Positions 1-9,420 of a stretch of DNA of 64,000 nt are shown piece after piece. The stretch's first letter is position 1. Each line of letters begins with the position of its first letter. Position numbers and translations under genes: made by a program. The notes beneath the pieces were generated by a model. It was not told where the DNA came from and did no database searches. It saw only the letters and a list, made by a program, of their open reading frames with translations. This DNA is from Actinomadura coerulea (GTDB lineage Bacteria; Actinomycetota; Actinomycetes; Streptosporangiales; Streptosporangiaceae), in assembly GCF_014208105.1 (NCBI RefSeq), contig NZ_JACHMQ010000001.1:4154001-4218000 (forward strand), in the 5' to 3' direction.

Positions 1-1441
1 GATGGACGCCGAACTGGACACCGACCCCCTGTACGTCGTCACCGAGTACATCGAGGGCCCGAGCCTGGAGAGGGCCGTCGCCGAGCGCGGCCCGCTGCCC
101 GGCTCCGACCTGGAGGGCCTCGCGGTCGGCGTCGCCACCGCGCTCGCCGCCATCCACGGCGCCGGGATCGTGCACCGCGACCTCAAACCCGCCAACGTCC
201 TGCTGTCCTCCACCGGCCCCCGCGTCATCGACTTCGGCATCGCCCGCGCCCTCGACGCCGCCGACGGCCCCACCCGCACCGGCCAGTTCGTCGGGACGCC
301 CAACTACCTGCCGCCCGAGCTGCTGCGCGGCGAGCAGGTCTCGTCCGCCTCCGACGTGTTCTCGTGGGGCTGCGTCGTCGCCTACGCCGGCACGGGACGC
401 CCCCCGTTCGGGGGCACCACGGTTCCGGAGATCTTCTACCGCGTCGTGCACGAGGAGCCGAAGCTCGACGGGCTCGACGCCGGCCTGCGCGACGTCGTCG
501 CCGCCGCGCTCGACAAGGACCCGCACCGGCGGCCCACCGTGCAGGACCTGCTCGGACGGCTCGTCGGCAACGGCAAGGCCGACCCGGCGAGGCTCGCCGA
601 GACCGTCCAGGCGGGCTGGCACGGACCGGCGGGCGAGCCGACCGTCCAGCCCCGCCCGGCGCCGGCCGCCTTCCAGCAGCCGCCCCCGCCGCCCGCGGCT
701 CCCGGCGCCACCCGCCAGGACGCGCGGCCCGCCGCCCCCCGGCCGGGCGGCGGGCCGCCCCGGCGCCCGCTGGTCATCGGGGGCGCCGTCGCGGCCGCCC
801 TCGTCCTGCTCGCCGTCGTCGGGTTCCTCGCGCTGCGCCCGGACGGCCCGCCCGAGAACCTGGCGACGACGTTCAGCGACGAGTTCTCCAGCGACGGCTC
901 CGGCTGGGGCAGCTTCAGCGAGCAGTACACCTACCTCAACGGCGCCTACCGGATCCAGACCTACGGCACCCTCGGCGCGATGGGGCGCGAGGTGCCCAAG
1001 GACGAGTTCGCCCCCGACCCGATGCTGGCCACGGTCGGCGCCAAGGTGGCCCAGGGGTCCCCCGACGGCATGTACGGGCTCTACTGCCGCTCGGCAGACG
1101 ACAACTACTACATGTTCCTGGTCCGCAACGACGGCAAGGGCGCGGTGGTCCGCAAGATCACCAAGGATCGCGGCACCAAGGAGCTCGACAACCCCGACTC
1201 GGTCCCCGGCTACTCCGAGGGCGAGTCCAACAAGCTCCAGATCGCGTGCGAAAGCGGCGACGGCGGCAAGCAGGTGCGGCTGCGGCTCTGGGTGAACGGC
1301 CACCGGGTCATCGACAAGACGGACACCGACCAGCCGCTCGGCAACGGCAAGGCCGGCCTCCAGGTCGAGCGGGGCGGCAACGCCGCGCAGCAGATCATCG
1401 TCGACTTCGACGACTTCGACCTGTCGAAGATCCTCGGCTAG
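1..1441 (+). CDS. Ser/Thr protein kinase, 5' end outside window
   Basis: This is the C-terminal part (about 480 residues) of a Hanks-type membrane Ser/Thr kinase. The catalytic loop HRDLKPANVLL, the DFG of VIDFGIAR and the activation segment around GTPNYLPPEL are visible. Comparison with the paralogue at 2516-4192 suggests about 80 residues, including the glycine loop and the ATP-binding lysine, lie upstream of the window. A Pro/Ala-rich linker leads to one membrane helix (residues about 258-278 of the visible part). The extracellular C-terminal domain, starting near FSDEFSSDGSGWG, looks like a beta-sandwich sensor domain and is shared with the paralogue. The gene is therefore probably a transmembrane sensor kinase; its ligand is unknown. 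Its stop codon TAG overlaps the convergent stop of the next gene. Confidence 0.9.
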   Translation, partial: MDAELDTDPLYVVTEYIEGPSLERAVAERGPLPGSDLEGLAVGVATALAAIHGAGIVHRDLKPANVLLSSTGPRVIDFGIARALDAADGPTRTGQFVGTPNYLPPELLRGEQVSSASDVFSWGCVVAYAGTGRPPFGGTTVPEIFYRVVHEEPKLDGLDAGLRDVVAAALDKDPHRRPTVQDLLGRLVGNGKADPARLAETVQAGWHGPAGEPTVQPRPAPAAFQQPPPPPAAPGATRQDARPAAPRPGGGPPRRPLVIGGAVAAALVLLAVVGFLALRPDGPPENLATTFSDEFSSDGSGWGSFSEQYTYLNGAYRIQTYGTLGAMGREVPKDEFAPDPMLATVGAKVAQGSPDGMYGLYCRSADDNYYMFLVRNDGKGAVVRKITKDRGTKELDNPDSVPGYSEGESNKLQIACESGDGGKQVRLRLWVNGHRVIDKTDTDQPLGNGKAGLQVERGGNAAQQIIVDFDDFDLSKILG

Positions 1442-2409
1442 GCCGGGGCCGGCCGGTCCGGCAGGTAGCCGTTCGTCCACCGGGTCAGCTCCGCGAAGAC
1501 CTGCGAGCGGGCCGCTTCGGCGGACAGCACCAGGTCGTGCAGGCCGCCCTCGATCCGCACGAGCGTGACGTGCCGCCCGATCCGCGGCGCCCACCGCGCC
1601 ATGTGCTCGACGTCCAGGACGGCGTCGGCGCCCGTCACGTCCAGCACCCCGCGGGTCGGGCGGACGCTGCGCGTCGACGCCATGACCAGCACCGGGACGT
1701 CGACGTCCAGGCCGCGGTGCAGGCGCAGCTGCCCCCGGCGCACGGCCGCCAGCCACGCGGCCCGCACCGGGAACCCGGCGAGCGGCTTCCAGGCGAGGTC
1801 GAACTCCCACTCGCCCTCGTGGTCGCGGTGGATGCTGCGCGGGTACAGGTCGGACACGCCAGCGGGCAGCTTCGCCTTCGGGAACCGGGGACGCAGCGCC
1901 CGGGCCAGGCCCGCGCCGAGCTTGCGCATCACCAGCGGCTCGGCGATGTCCAGGAACGGGCTGTTGAGGAACACGCCGTCGACCAGGCCCTTCCCCTTGG
2001 CCCGGTCGGCCCACAGGGCGGCGACCAGGCCGCCGGTCGAGTGGCCGTTCAGCAGGAGCGTGTCGTGCCCGTCCACGTCCCGGACGATCCGCACCGCCTC
2101 GTCGATCTCCGGGAAGTAGTCCGACAGGCTCTCGACGTAGTTGGGGGTCTGGTGCGGGCGCAGCGAGCGTCCGTACTTGCGCAGGTCGAGCGCGTAGAAG
2201 TCGAAGCCGAGCTCGACGTAGAAGTCGGCGAGGTGCCGCTGGAAGAAGTAGTCGACGAACCCGTGCAGGTAGAGCACCGCCCGCCGGGACGGGTCGCCGC
2301 CGCCGCGGCGCCGCACGAGCGTCGCCACGACCTCGCCCTCGGCGTCCCGGCCCATCGGCAGCTCGATCGCCTCGTACCCGGGGCCGAGCACGTCCGCCGT
2401 AACGTCCAC
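1438..2409 (-). CDS. alpha/beta hydrolase (lysophospholipase-like)
   Basis: A 323-residue serine hydrolase of the Hydrolase_4/monoglyceride-lipase type. YLHGFVDYFFQ supplies the oxyanion-hole HG motif, LNGHSTGGL is a GxSxG nucleophile elbow, and HDLVLS near the C-terminus carries the likely catalytic His. No signal peptide is seen, so it is probably cytosolic. I chose the GTG start at 2409 because GGGAGG lies four bases before it; longer readings start inside the kinase gene on the other strand and lose similarity. It sits between two paralogous kinases and is divergent from the second (106 bp gap) and convergent with the first. Substrate unknown; an acyl ester or lipid is an inference from the family. 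Confidence 0.85.
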   Translation of the reverse strand: MDVTADVLGPGYEAIELPMGRDAEGEVVATLVRRRGGGDPSRRAVLYLHGFVDYFFQRHLADFYVELGFDFYALDLRKYGRSLRPHQTPNYVESLSDYFPEIDEAVRIVRDVDGHDTLLLNGHSTGGLVAALWADRAKGKGLVDGVFLNSPFLDIAEPLVMRKLGAGLARALRPRFPKAKLPAGVSDLYPRSIHRDHEGEWEFDLAWKPLAGFPVRAAWLAAVRRGQLRLHRGLDVDVPVLVMASTRSVRPTRGVLDVTGADAVLDVEHMARWAPRIGRHVTLVRIEGGLHDLVLSAEAARSQVFAELTRWTNGYLPDRPAPA

Positions 2410-2515
2410 TTTTCCTCCCGTTGTCCGGTGAACTGATGCCCCATGATCGGGCGTCAAAGAGGACGACCGTACGACAGACTGAATCACAGCCCCTCTCCAC
2501 CCCGGGAGTCGAGCC

Positions 2516-4192
2516 ATGCAGGCGCCCCTCCGTGACCGAGACCCGCGGCTGCTCGGCCCGTACGTGCTCACCGCCCGCCTCGGCCGGGGCGGCATGGGCA
2601 CCGTCTACCTCGGCGAGGACGAGTCGGGGCGGCGGGTCGCGGTCAAGGTCATCAACGCGGAGCTGGCCGACGACGAGGCCTTCCACGAGCGGTTCCGCAG
2701 CGAGGTGACGGCCGCGCGGCAGGTCAGCCGGTTCTGCACGGCCGCCGTCCTGGACGCCCGCCTCGACGGCGACCCGCTGTTCGTGGTGACCGAGTACGTC
2801 AACGGGCCGTCCGTCGAGGAGGCCGTCAAGACCGGCGGCCCGCTGCGCGGCGGCGACCTGGAGGCGCTCGCGGTCAACATCGCGACGGCGCTGGGCGCGA
2901 TCCACGGCGCCGGGATCGTGCACCGCGACCTCAAGCCGTCCAACGTGCTGCTGTCCCCGACCGGGCCGCGCGTGATCGACTTCGGCATCGCCCGGGCGCT
3001 GGACGCCACCGAGGGCCCGACCAGGACCGGCCAGTTCGTCGGGACGCCCGCCTACATCGCGCCCGAGCTGATGCACGGGCGGGAGGTCACGCCGGCCGCC
3101 GACGTGTTCTCCTGGGGTTGCGTCGTCGCCTACGCGGGCACCGGCCGCGCCCCGTTCGGCGGCGGGACGCTCCCGGAGGTCATCAGCCGGGTGACGTCCG
3201 CCGACCCCGACCTGGAGGGCCTCGACCCGGCCGTCCGCGACCTGGTGGCCCGGTCGCTGGCCAAGGAGCCCGCCGACCGTCCGACCGTGAGGCGGCTGAT
3301 CCAGGCGCTGACCGGCGGGGACACGCCGCCCGCGACTCCGCCCCCCGTCGCGCCGCCCGAACCGGAACCGGAGCCCGAGCCGACGCCCGCCCCCATCCCC
3401 GCTCCTGCGCCTCTGACGAATGTCGACTCCGTTCCGGCGACGCGTCCGATCGGCGCGCCGGCACCGGCGGCCCCGGCGCGGAAGCCGGCCCCGCACCGCG
3501 GCCTGCTCATCGCCGCGACCGGGGCGGTCCTCGCCGTCTCCGCCGTGATCGGTGCCCTCAACATCCCGGGCGGCGACGACGCCCCGGACGCCTCGGGGCC
3601 CGCCGGGGCCGCCGTCCTCGGCGACGAACCGCCGGAGGTCAAGGACAAGGTCTTCGACGACAACTTCAGCGACGCCGACTCCGGCTGGAAGACCTCCGCC
3701 GCCCCGGTCGTCGACGCGTCCTACCGCGACCGGAAGTACGAGGTCCGCGTCCTGCCGAAGGCCGGGCGCACGACCGTCGACGCACCCGTGAGCAGGATCC
3801 CCGACTCCCAGCTCATCGAGGCCGAGGTCACGCCGAAGGACGCCTACGGCGAGGCGGGGGTGTACTGCCTGGGAAGCACCGGCTACGCGTTCCTCCTCGG
3901 CTCGGACGGGCGCGCGCGCATCGCCAAGCTGGCCACCTGGCAGGCGCAGACCGTGACGACCGGCATCGCACCCAGGCTGCGCGAGAGGAACCGCCTCCAG
4001 GCCGCCTGCGTCAAGCGCGAGGACGGCAACATCGACCTGGCGATGTGGGTCAACGGCAAGCCGGTCGCCTCGTCCGCCGCCACGCCGCCGAGCAGCGCCC
4101 CCGGTAACAGCGGCCTGCTCGTGGTCCGCGACGAGGGCGCGAGCGGATGGCCGCAGGCGGTCTTCGACGACTTCGCGCTCTGCGAGGTCTGA
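2516..4192 (+). CDS. transmembrane Ser/Thr protein kinase
   Basis: A complete 558-residue Hanks-type kinase. The glycine loop GRGGMGTV is at residues 23-30, the ATP lysine of VAVK at 44, HRD at 136-138, DFG at 155-157 and APE at 182-184, so it should be active. A Pro/Glu-Pro linker (about 270-325) precedes a single membrane helix (about 328-349) and an extracellular domain of about 200 residues that begins FDDNFSDADSGW and resembles that of the upstream kinase. The start ATG is preceded by GGGAG with a 7-base spacer. The two kinases look like a tandem duplication split by the hydrolase gene. The substrate and signal are unknown. Confidence 0.93.
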   Translation: MQAPLRDRDPRLLGPYVLTARLGRGGMGTVYLGEDESGRRVAVKVINAELADDEAFHERFRSEVTAARQVSRFCTAAVLDARLDGDPLFVVTEYVNGPSVEEAVKTGGPLRGGDLEALAVNIATALGAIHGAGIVHRDLKPSNVLLSPTGPRVIDFGIARALDATEGPTRTGQFVGTPAYIAPELMHGREVTPAADVFSWGCVVAYAGTGRAPFGGGTLPEVISRVTSADPDLEGLDPAVRDLVARSLAKEPADRPTVRRLIQALTGGDTPPATPPPVAPPEPEPEPEPTPAPIPAPAPLTNVDSVPATRPIGAPAPAAPARKPAPHRGLLIAATGAVLAVSAVIGALNIPGGDDAPDASGPAGAAVLGDEPPEVKDKVFDDNFSDADSGWKTSAAPVVDASYRDRKYEVRVLPKAGRTTVDAPVSRIPDSQLIEAEVTPKDAYGEAGVYCLGSTGYAFLLGSDGRARIAKLATWQAQTVTTGIAPRLRERNRLQAACVKREDGNIDLAMWVNGKPVASSAATPPSSAPGNSGLLVVRDEGASGWPQAVFDDFALCEV

Positions 4193-4232
4193 TCCCCTTC
4201 GGACGCGTCCGCCCAGGTCACCTACTGTTGTC

Positions 4233-5639
4233 GTGATGTCTGAGAGCAGTGGGGGCACCGGACTGCGCACCGGACTGCGCCGCCGCCACATGACGATGCT
4301 GGCGATCGGGGGCGCGATCGGCGCCGGGCTGTTCGTCGGCAGCGGCGCCGTGATCGGCACCGCCGGGCCCGCCGCCGTCCTGTCGTACGCGGCGGCCGGG
4401 CTGCTGGTGCTGTGCGTGCTGCGGGCGCTCGGCGAGATGGTCGTGGCGCGCCCGGTCGCCGGATCCCTGGCCGAGTACGCGCGGATGGCGCTCGGCCCCT
4501 TCGCGGGCTTCACGATCGGCTGGCTGTACTGGTACCTCTACGTGATCCTCGTCGGCGCCGAGGCGACCGCGGGCGCCGGCATCCTCGCCGGCTGGACCGG
4601 CCTTCCGCAGTGGACGCTGGCCGCCGCGCTGCTGGTGACGATGACGGCGGTGAACCTCGTCTCCGTCCGGTCGTTCGGCGAGTTCGAGTTCTGGTTCGCC
4701 TCGATCAAGGTCGCCGCGATCCTGGTGTTCGTCGTCCTCGGCGTCCTGTACGTCACCGGCCTCTGGCCCGGCTCGCCCGGCGGGCTCGCCGTCCTCACCG
4801 GGCACGGCGGGTTCGTCCCGAACGGCGCCGGATCGGTCTTCACCGCCATCGTCGCGGTGATGTTCGCGTTCGGCGGGACGGAGATCGTCACCATCGCCGC
4901 CGCGGAGAGCGAGGAGCCGGGCCGGGCCGTCGCCAGGGCCACGAGCAATGTGCTGTGGCGCGTCGCGCTGTTCTACGTCCTGTCGATCCTGCTCGTCGTG
5001 TCGATCCTGCCGTGGAACGACGCGAAGATCCTCACCAGCCCGTTCGTCAGCGCCCTGGACCGGCTGGACGTGCCCGCCGCCGGCACCCTCATGCAGGCGG
5101 TCATCCTCACCGCCGTCCTGTCGGTGCTGAACTCGGCGATCTACGTCTCGTCCCGGATGCTGTACGTGCTGACCCGCGACGGCGACGCCCCCGCCGCGCT
5201 GGTGCGCCTGAACCGGCGCGGCGTCCCCGTCCGGGCGATCCTGCTCGGGACGGTCGCGGCGTGGGCGGCGGTCATCGCGTCCTACGTCTCCCCCGACCAG
5301 GTCTTCAAGTTCCTGATGAACTCGATCGGGGTCGTGCTGGCCTTCGTCTACCTGGCGATCCTGTTCTCGCAGCTGCGGCTGCGGTCCCGGCTGCGGCGCG
5401 AGGACCCGGCGAGCCTCACCTACCGGATGTGGCTGTTCCCGTACCTGACCTGGCTGGTCATCGCCGCCCTCATCGCCGTGCTGGTCTCGATGGCGTTCAT
5501 GGACGGGCAGCGCTCCCAGCTGGCCGCCTCCCTCGCCAGCCTCGCCGTCGTCGCGCTCGCCTACCCGCTGCGCCGCCGCTTCGGCAGGCGGCCGCCGGTC
5601 GCCGCCCCCGTGGCGCCGGCGCGCGGGACGGGGGGCTAG
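4233..5639 (+). CDS. APC-family amino-acid permease
   Basis: A 468-residue integral membrane protein of the amino acid-polyamine-organocation superfamily, close to the GabP/ProY/AroP group. The diagnostic first-helix motif AIGGAIGAGLFVGSG is at about residues 24-38, and helix 6 includes FAFGGTEIVTIAAAESEEP, which matches substrate-binding positions of this group. About 12 hydrophobic segments are visible. The start is GTG at 4233 or the adjacent ATG at 4236; neither has a clear Shine-Dalgarno sequence. It probably imports an amino acid by proton symport; specificity cannot be read. It is convergent with the LysE-type exporter, with a single base between the two stops. Confidence 0.9.
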   Translation: MMSESSGGTGLRTGLRRRHMTMLAIGGAIGAGLFVGSGAVIGTAGPAAVLSYAAAGLLVLCVLRALGEMVVARPVAGSLAEYARMALGPFAGFTIGWLYWYLYVILVGAEATAGAGILAGWTGLPQWTLAAALLVTMTAVNLVSVRSFGEFEFWFASIKVAAILVFVVLGVLYVTGLWPGSPGGLAVLTGHGGFVPNGAGSVFTAIVAVMFAFGGTEIVTIAAAESEEPGRAVARATSNVLWRVALFYVLSILLVVSILPWNDAKILTSPFVSALDRLDVPAAGTLMQAVILTAVLSVLNSAIYVSSRMLYVLTRDGDAPAALVRLNRRGVPVRAILLGTVAAWAAVIASYVSPDQVFKFLMNSIGVVLAFVYLAILFSQLRLRSRLRREDPASLTYRMWLFPYLTWLVIAALIAVLVSMAFMDGQRSQLAASLASLAVVALAYPLRRRFGRRPPVAAPVAPARGTGG

Positions 5640-5640
5640 C

Positions 5641-6279
5641 TCAGTCCTTGCGGCCCGTCGCGGCGACGGTGACGCCGAGACCGATCATCATCAGCCCGCC
5701 GGTGCCGCCGATCGCCGCGAGGCGGCGCGGCGAGCGGGCGAACCACTCGCGGGCCGCCCCCGCCGCGATCCCCCACACGCTGTCGCAGCACAGCGCGATC
5801 ACCGCGAAGATCGCGCCGAACACCATCATCTGGAGCTCGACGTGGCCGTTCTCGCGCGCCACGAACTGCGGCAGGACGGCCGCGAAGAACACGGTCGTCT
5901 TCGGATTGGTGATGCCGACGAGGAAGCCCTGCAGCAGGGCCCGGCCCCCGCCGCGCTCCGCCCCGCTCCCGGCGATCGCCTCCTGGAGCGAACGGCGGTG
6001 CCGGATGGCCTGCACCCCGAGGTAGACGATGTAGACCGCGCCCACGATCTTCAGCGCGGTGAAGACGACGACGGAGCGTTCCACGATCGATCCGACGCCC
6101 ACCGCGACCGCCGCGGTCAGCACCAGCGCGGCGAGCACCCCGCCCACCACCCCCGCGAGCGCGGTGCGCCGGCCGTGCGCCAGCGCGCGGCCGACGACGA
6201 ACAGGACGGACGGCCCCGGGATCAAGATGATCGCCAGCGCCATCGCGGAGAACGCCAGAAGCTGATGAGTCGACACCAT
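5641..6279 (-). CDS. LysE/RhtB-family amino-acid exporter
   Basis: A 212-residue membrane protein with about six hydrophobic segments. The N-terminal helix ends in LIPGPSVLFVVGRAL, the proline-glycine signature of LysE/RhtB exporters, and GFLVGITNPKTTVFFAAVLPQF is the second conserved block. I prefer ATG 6279 since family members begin just before this first helix; a start nine codons upstream (6306) is possible. Members export amino acids or derivatives from the cell. It faces an importer of the APC family tail to tail, which may be chance. Confidence 0.88.
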   Translation of the reverse strand: MVSTHQLLAFSAMALAIILIPGPSVLFVVGRALAHGRRTALAGVVGGVLAALVLTAAVAVGVGSIVERSVVVFTALKIVGAVYIVYLGVQAIRHRRSLQEAIAGSGAERGGGRALLQGFLVGITNPKTTVFFAAVLPQFVARENGHVELQMMVFGAIFAVIALCCDSVWGIAAGAAREWFARSPRRLAAIGGTGGLMMIGLGVTVAATGRKD

Positions 6280-6331
6280 GCCCCGGAGACTACGCATTCC
6301 GGTCATGGCGGCCCACCCGTTTTCCGGCCGG

Positions 6332-6964
6332 TCAGGTCGTGAGGATGTCCCAGGCGTCGCCGCGGCGGACCAGGAGGTTGTGGGTGAGAAGGCTCCCGGC
6401 GGGAACGTCCCACGCCGGTTCGGCGCCGTCGTCCCCGCGGTCCTCGGCCCACACCTGCGCGACCGCCCAGCGGAGCTTGTCGACGCCGTCCGGGTGGCCG
6501 GTGCCGGACGCGACGAACACGTCCCGCGCGGGCGCCGCGACGACGAGGTCGCCGTCCACGTCCTGCGCCAGCTTCTCCAGGAACCCCTCGTCCAGCAGCA
6601 GGCCAGACTCCAGGCCCCCGCCGCGCGCGGACGCGCCCAGCGACACCGTCACGGCGCGCGCGTCGGGGTACCAGCTGAGGCTCAGCTCGGGACGCAGGTC
6701 GCGCAGGTTGATCACCGCGTGGCGGCGCAGCTCGCCCTGCGCCACCCCGAGGTCGGCGCAGTGCCGGCGCGCCACGTGCTCGTAGCGGCGCCCGGACGGG
6801 GCCCCCTCGTCGGCGACCTCCAGCGCGTAGGTGACGTACAGGTCGGCGGCGAACGGGTCGCGGATCGGCTCCTCGTCCGCCGGGAGCGGGAACTCCAGCT
6901 GGACCTCGGCCGGCACCCGCGCCTTCATCAGCGGGACGATCAGCTTGGACCGCGGGTCGGTCAC
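6332..6964 (-). CDS. conserved hypothetical, DUF1444/YtpQ-like
   Basis: A 210-residue soluble protein without signal peptide or membrane segment. It starts with GTG, seven bases after AGGAGG. Its make-up (an N-terminal strand-rich part with LMKARVPAEVQLEFPL, a central part beginning HAVINLRDLRPEL, and a C-terminal stretch containing RVFVASGTG-like and ILTT segments) recalls the DUF1444 (YtpQ) family of unknown function. I assign the family only tentatively from memory of its layout. It lies 51 bp downstream of cobQ on the same strand and could be cotranscribed with the cobalamin genes, but nothing in it suggests a role there. Confidence 0.7.
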   Translation of the reverse strand: MTDPRSKLIVPLMKARVPAEVQLEFPLPADEEPIRDPFAADLYVTYALEVADEGAPSGRRYEHVARRHCADLGVAQGELRRHAVINLRDLRPELSLSWYPDARAVTVSLGASARGGGLESGLLLDEGFLEKLAQDVDGDLVVAAPARDVFVASGTGHPDGVDKLRWAVAQVWAEDRGDDGAEPAWDVPAGSLLTHNLLVRRGDAWDILTT

Positions 6965-7015
6965 GGGGCGTTCCTCCTGGTGCTGTGCCTGCGTGCGCCT
7001 GTGTTCACGAGTGGA

Positions 7016-8527
7016 TCACCCTACCGCCGCGGAGGGCGGGGCCGGGGCTCCGCCGGGCGGGACGACGGGCAGACCCCCCGGCGCGCCGCGCTCGATGATC
7101 CGCCACAGGGCCCCGGTGTCCATGTGCTCCTCGACGAGGTCGCCGAGCGCGTCCAGGGTCGCCTCCCTCAGCGCCCCGAAGGACACGTCCGGGGCCGGGA
7201 CGAACTCCCTTTCCGCCGTCCGGGCGACGTCCGCGAGGAACGCCCTGCGGAAGCCGTCGTTCTCCATCGCGCCATGCCAGGTCGTCCCCCACACGGCGCC
7301 TTCCCGGCACCCGTCGAGGAACGGCTCCCCCTCCGCGCTCACGATGCCGTGATGGATCTCGTAGGCGTTGACGGTCTCCCCATAGGCGCTTCCCGTGGGC
7401 CGTCCGAGGGTCTTCTCCTTCTTGAATTCGACTCGCGCGGGAAGGAGGCCGAGCCCCTTCGCCCGGCCCTCCTTCGACTCGACGTCGTCCACGATCTCCT
7501 CGGCGAGCATCTGGTAACCGCCGCAGATACCGAGCACCGGCCGTCCCTCTTCGGCCCTTCTCCTGATCTCCTCGGCCATTCCCCGCTGGCGGAGCCACGC
7601 CAGATCGGCGACCGTGGCCCGGGTGCCCGGAAGCACCACCAGATCGGCCTCGGCCAGGTCACCGGCGCTCGCCGCGTACCGGACCACGACGCCGGGTTCG
7701 CACGCCAGGGCGTCCATGTCCGTGAAATTGGAGATGCGCGGGAACCGGACGACCGCGATGCGCAGCGTCTCCCTCCCGTAGGCCCCTTTCGCGTCGGGCC
7801 TCGGCGCGTCCAATGCCAGGGTGTCTTCGGAATCGAGATAGAGGCCGAGTTTCCAGGGCAGCACTCCCAGCGTCGGCCGCCCCGTGAGCATCGCCAGCTG
7901 CTCCAGCCCCGGCGCGAGGATCTCCTGCGCCCCACGGAACTTGTTGATGACGAATCCGGCGATCAGCGCCTGGTCCGCCGGCTCCAGCAGGGCGACCGTG
8001 CCGTAGAGCGACGCGAAGACACCGCCCCGGTCGATGTCACCGACCACCACCACCGGCAGGTTCGCCGCCCTGGCCAGCCCCATGTTCACGATGTCGCCGC
8101 CCCGAAGATTGATCTCGGCGGGACTCCCGGCGCCCTCGCACACCACCACGTCGTACTTGGCCCGCAGTTCCTCAAGGCTCTCCAGCACGACGCCCATGAG
8201 CCGTTCCTTGTGCGCCCCGTACTGGAGCGCGTCGACCTCCGCGACGGGCCTCCCCAGCACCACGACCTGGCTTCTGCGGTCGCTTCCCGGCTTGAGCAGC
8301 ACCGGGTTCATCAGCGCCGCGGGCTCCACACCCGCGGCCTGCGCCTGCATGTACTGCGCCCGCCCGATCTCCGCCCCGTCGCTCGTCACCATCGAGTTCA
8401 GCGACATGTTCTGGGCCTTGAACGGCGCGACCTTCACCCCCTGCCGGGCCAGCCACCGGCACAGCCCAGCCGTGACGACGCTCTTGCCCGCGTCCGAGGT
8501 GGTCCCCGCGACCAGCAGCCCGCTCAC
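7016..8527 (-). CDS. cobQ: cobyric acid synthase CobQ
   Basis: A 503-residue glutamine-dependent amidase of cobalamin synthesis. It amidates carboxylates b, d, e and g of adenosylcobyrinic acid a,c-diamide. The N-terminal dethiobiotin-synthetase-like ATPase domain opens with GTTSDAGKSVVTAGLCR, followed by PFKAQNMSLNS and VCEGAGSPAEINL, all typical of CobQ. The C-terminal class I glutamine amidotransferase has the nucleophile Cys in GICGGYQML and the partner His in TTWHGAMEND. The normal length of the family is about 490-510. The start is GTG 8527, which overlaps the cobD stop as GTGA, so translation is probably coupled; longer readings run into cobD. Confidence 0.96.
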   Translation of the reverse strand: MSGLLVAGTTSDAGKSVVTAGLCRWLARQGVKVAPFKAQNMSLNSMVTSDGAEIGRAQYMQAQAAGVEPAALMNPVLLKPGSDRRSQVVVLGRPVAEVDALQYGAHKERLMGVVLESLEELRAKYDVVVCEGAGSPAEINLRGGDIVNMGLARAANLPVVVVGDIDRGGVFASLYGTVALLEPADQALIAGFVINKFRGAQEILAPGLEQLAMLTGRPTLGVLPWKLGLYLDSEDTLALDAPRPDAKGAYGRETLRIAVVRFPRISNFTDMDALACEPGVVVRYAASAGDLAEADLVVLPGTRATVADLAWLRQRGMAEEIRRRAEEGRPVLGICGGYQMLAEEIVDDVESKEGRAKGLGLLPARVEFKKEKTLGRPTGSAYGETVNAYEIHHGIVSAEGEPFLDGCREGAVWGTTWHGAMENDGFRRAFLADVARTAEREFVPAPDVSFGALREATLDALGDLVEEHMDTGALWRIIERGAPGGLPVVPPGGAPAPPSAAVG

Positions 8528-9420
8528 CGCACGCTCCACACCACGACCGCCGCCGCGAACGTCACCGCCGCCGAAAGCCGGACGGCCCTCCGGATGTCCC
8601 TGACCTCGGGCGCCCGCCCGTCCCCCATCTCGGGCCGCCGCTCGACCCGTCCGCCGTAGGCGTTGGCACCGCCGAGCCGCACCCCGAGCGCCCCGGCGAA
8701 AGCGGCCTCGCACCGTCCCGCGTTGGGGCTCGGATGCCTCGCCCCGTCCCTTCGCAGAACCCGCCAGGCCTCCCGCCCCGAACACAGCGCGACCAATCCG
8801 CCGGTGACCCTCGCCGGAACCCAGTTCGCGACATCGTCCAACCGCGCCGCCGCCCACCCGAACCGCTCGTACCTCGGACTCCGGTAACCGACCATCGCGT
8901 CAAGCGTGTTCACGGCCCGGTACATGAGCAGCCCCGGAATGCCCGCGACCGCCCCCCACACCAAAGGCGCGATGGACGCGTCCGACGTGTTCTCGGCCAC
9001 CGACTCCACCACCGCACGGCTCAGATCACGAGCGTCCAGCCCCCGCGGATCGCGCGCACACAGATGGGAAAGCCGCTCCCTGGCCGCCCCCACGTCGCCC
9101 CGCTCCAGCACCCGCGCCATGTAGAGCCCTTCACGCCCCAAGGACGTCCCGCCGAGCACGGCCCAGGTAACCCCGGCAGTGACAAGACAATGCACCACGG
9201 GCCGCCGGCTCACCCGCTCAAGCGCAACCCCCACGACCCCGGCGCCCCCCACCAGAGCCCCGACATAGGCAACACCCCGCCAGCGGGAATCCCCATACAC
9301 CCAGCGCTCCACCCCGGATGCCACCCGACCGAACCCGGCCACGGGATGCCACCGCTTCGGATCCCCGAAAAGAGCGTCCAGCGCGACCCCGAGGACCAGC
9401 CCCTCACCAGAGACGCGCAT
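8524..9420 (-). CDS. cobD: adenosylcobinamide-phosphate synthase CobD/CbiB
   Basis: A 298-residue membrane enzyme that attaches aminopropanol (phosphate) to adenosylcobyric acid. Family hallmarks are LDALFGDPKRWHPVAGFG near the N-terminus, the long run VVESVAENTSDASIAPLVWG in the middle, and AVNTLDAMVGYRSPRYERFG. Several hydrophobic helices agree with the known inner-membrane location. The ATG at 9420 is preferred since it begins two residues before the conserved part; ATG 9429 is an alternative. It overlaps the end of the aph-like gene by 17 bases and the start of cobQ by four, so the three genes form one operon. Confidence 0.95.
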   Translation of the reverse strand: MRVSGEGLVLGVALDALFGDPKRWHPVAGFGRVASGVERWVYGDSRWRGVAYVGALVGGAGVVGVALERVSRRPVVHCLVTAGVTWAVLGGTSLGREGLYMARVLERGDVGAARERLSHLCARDPRGLDARDLSRAVVESVAENTSDASIAPLVWGAVAGIPGLLMYRAVNTLDAMVGYRSPRYERFGWAAARLDDVANWVPARVTGGLVALCSGREAWRVLRRDGARHPSPNAGRCEAAFAGALGVRLGGANAYGGRVERRPEMGDGRAPEVRDIRRAVRLSAAVTFAAAVVVWSVR

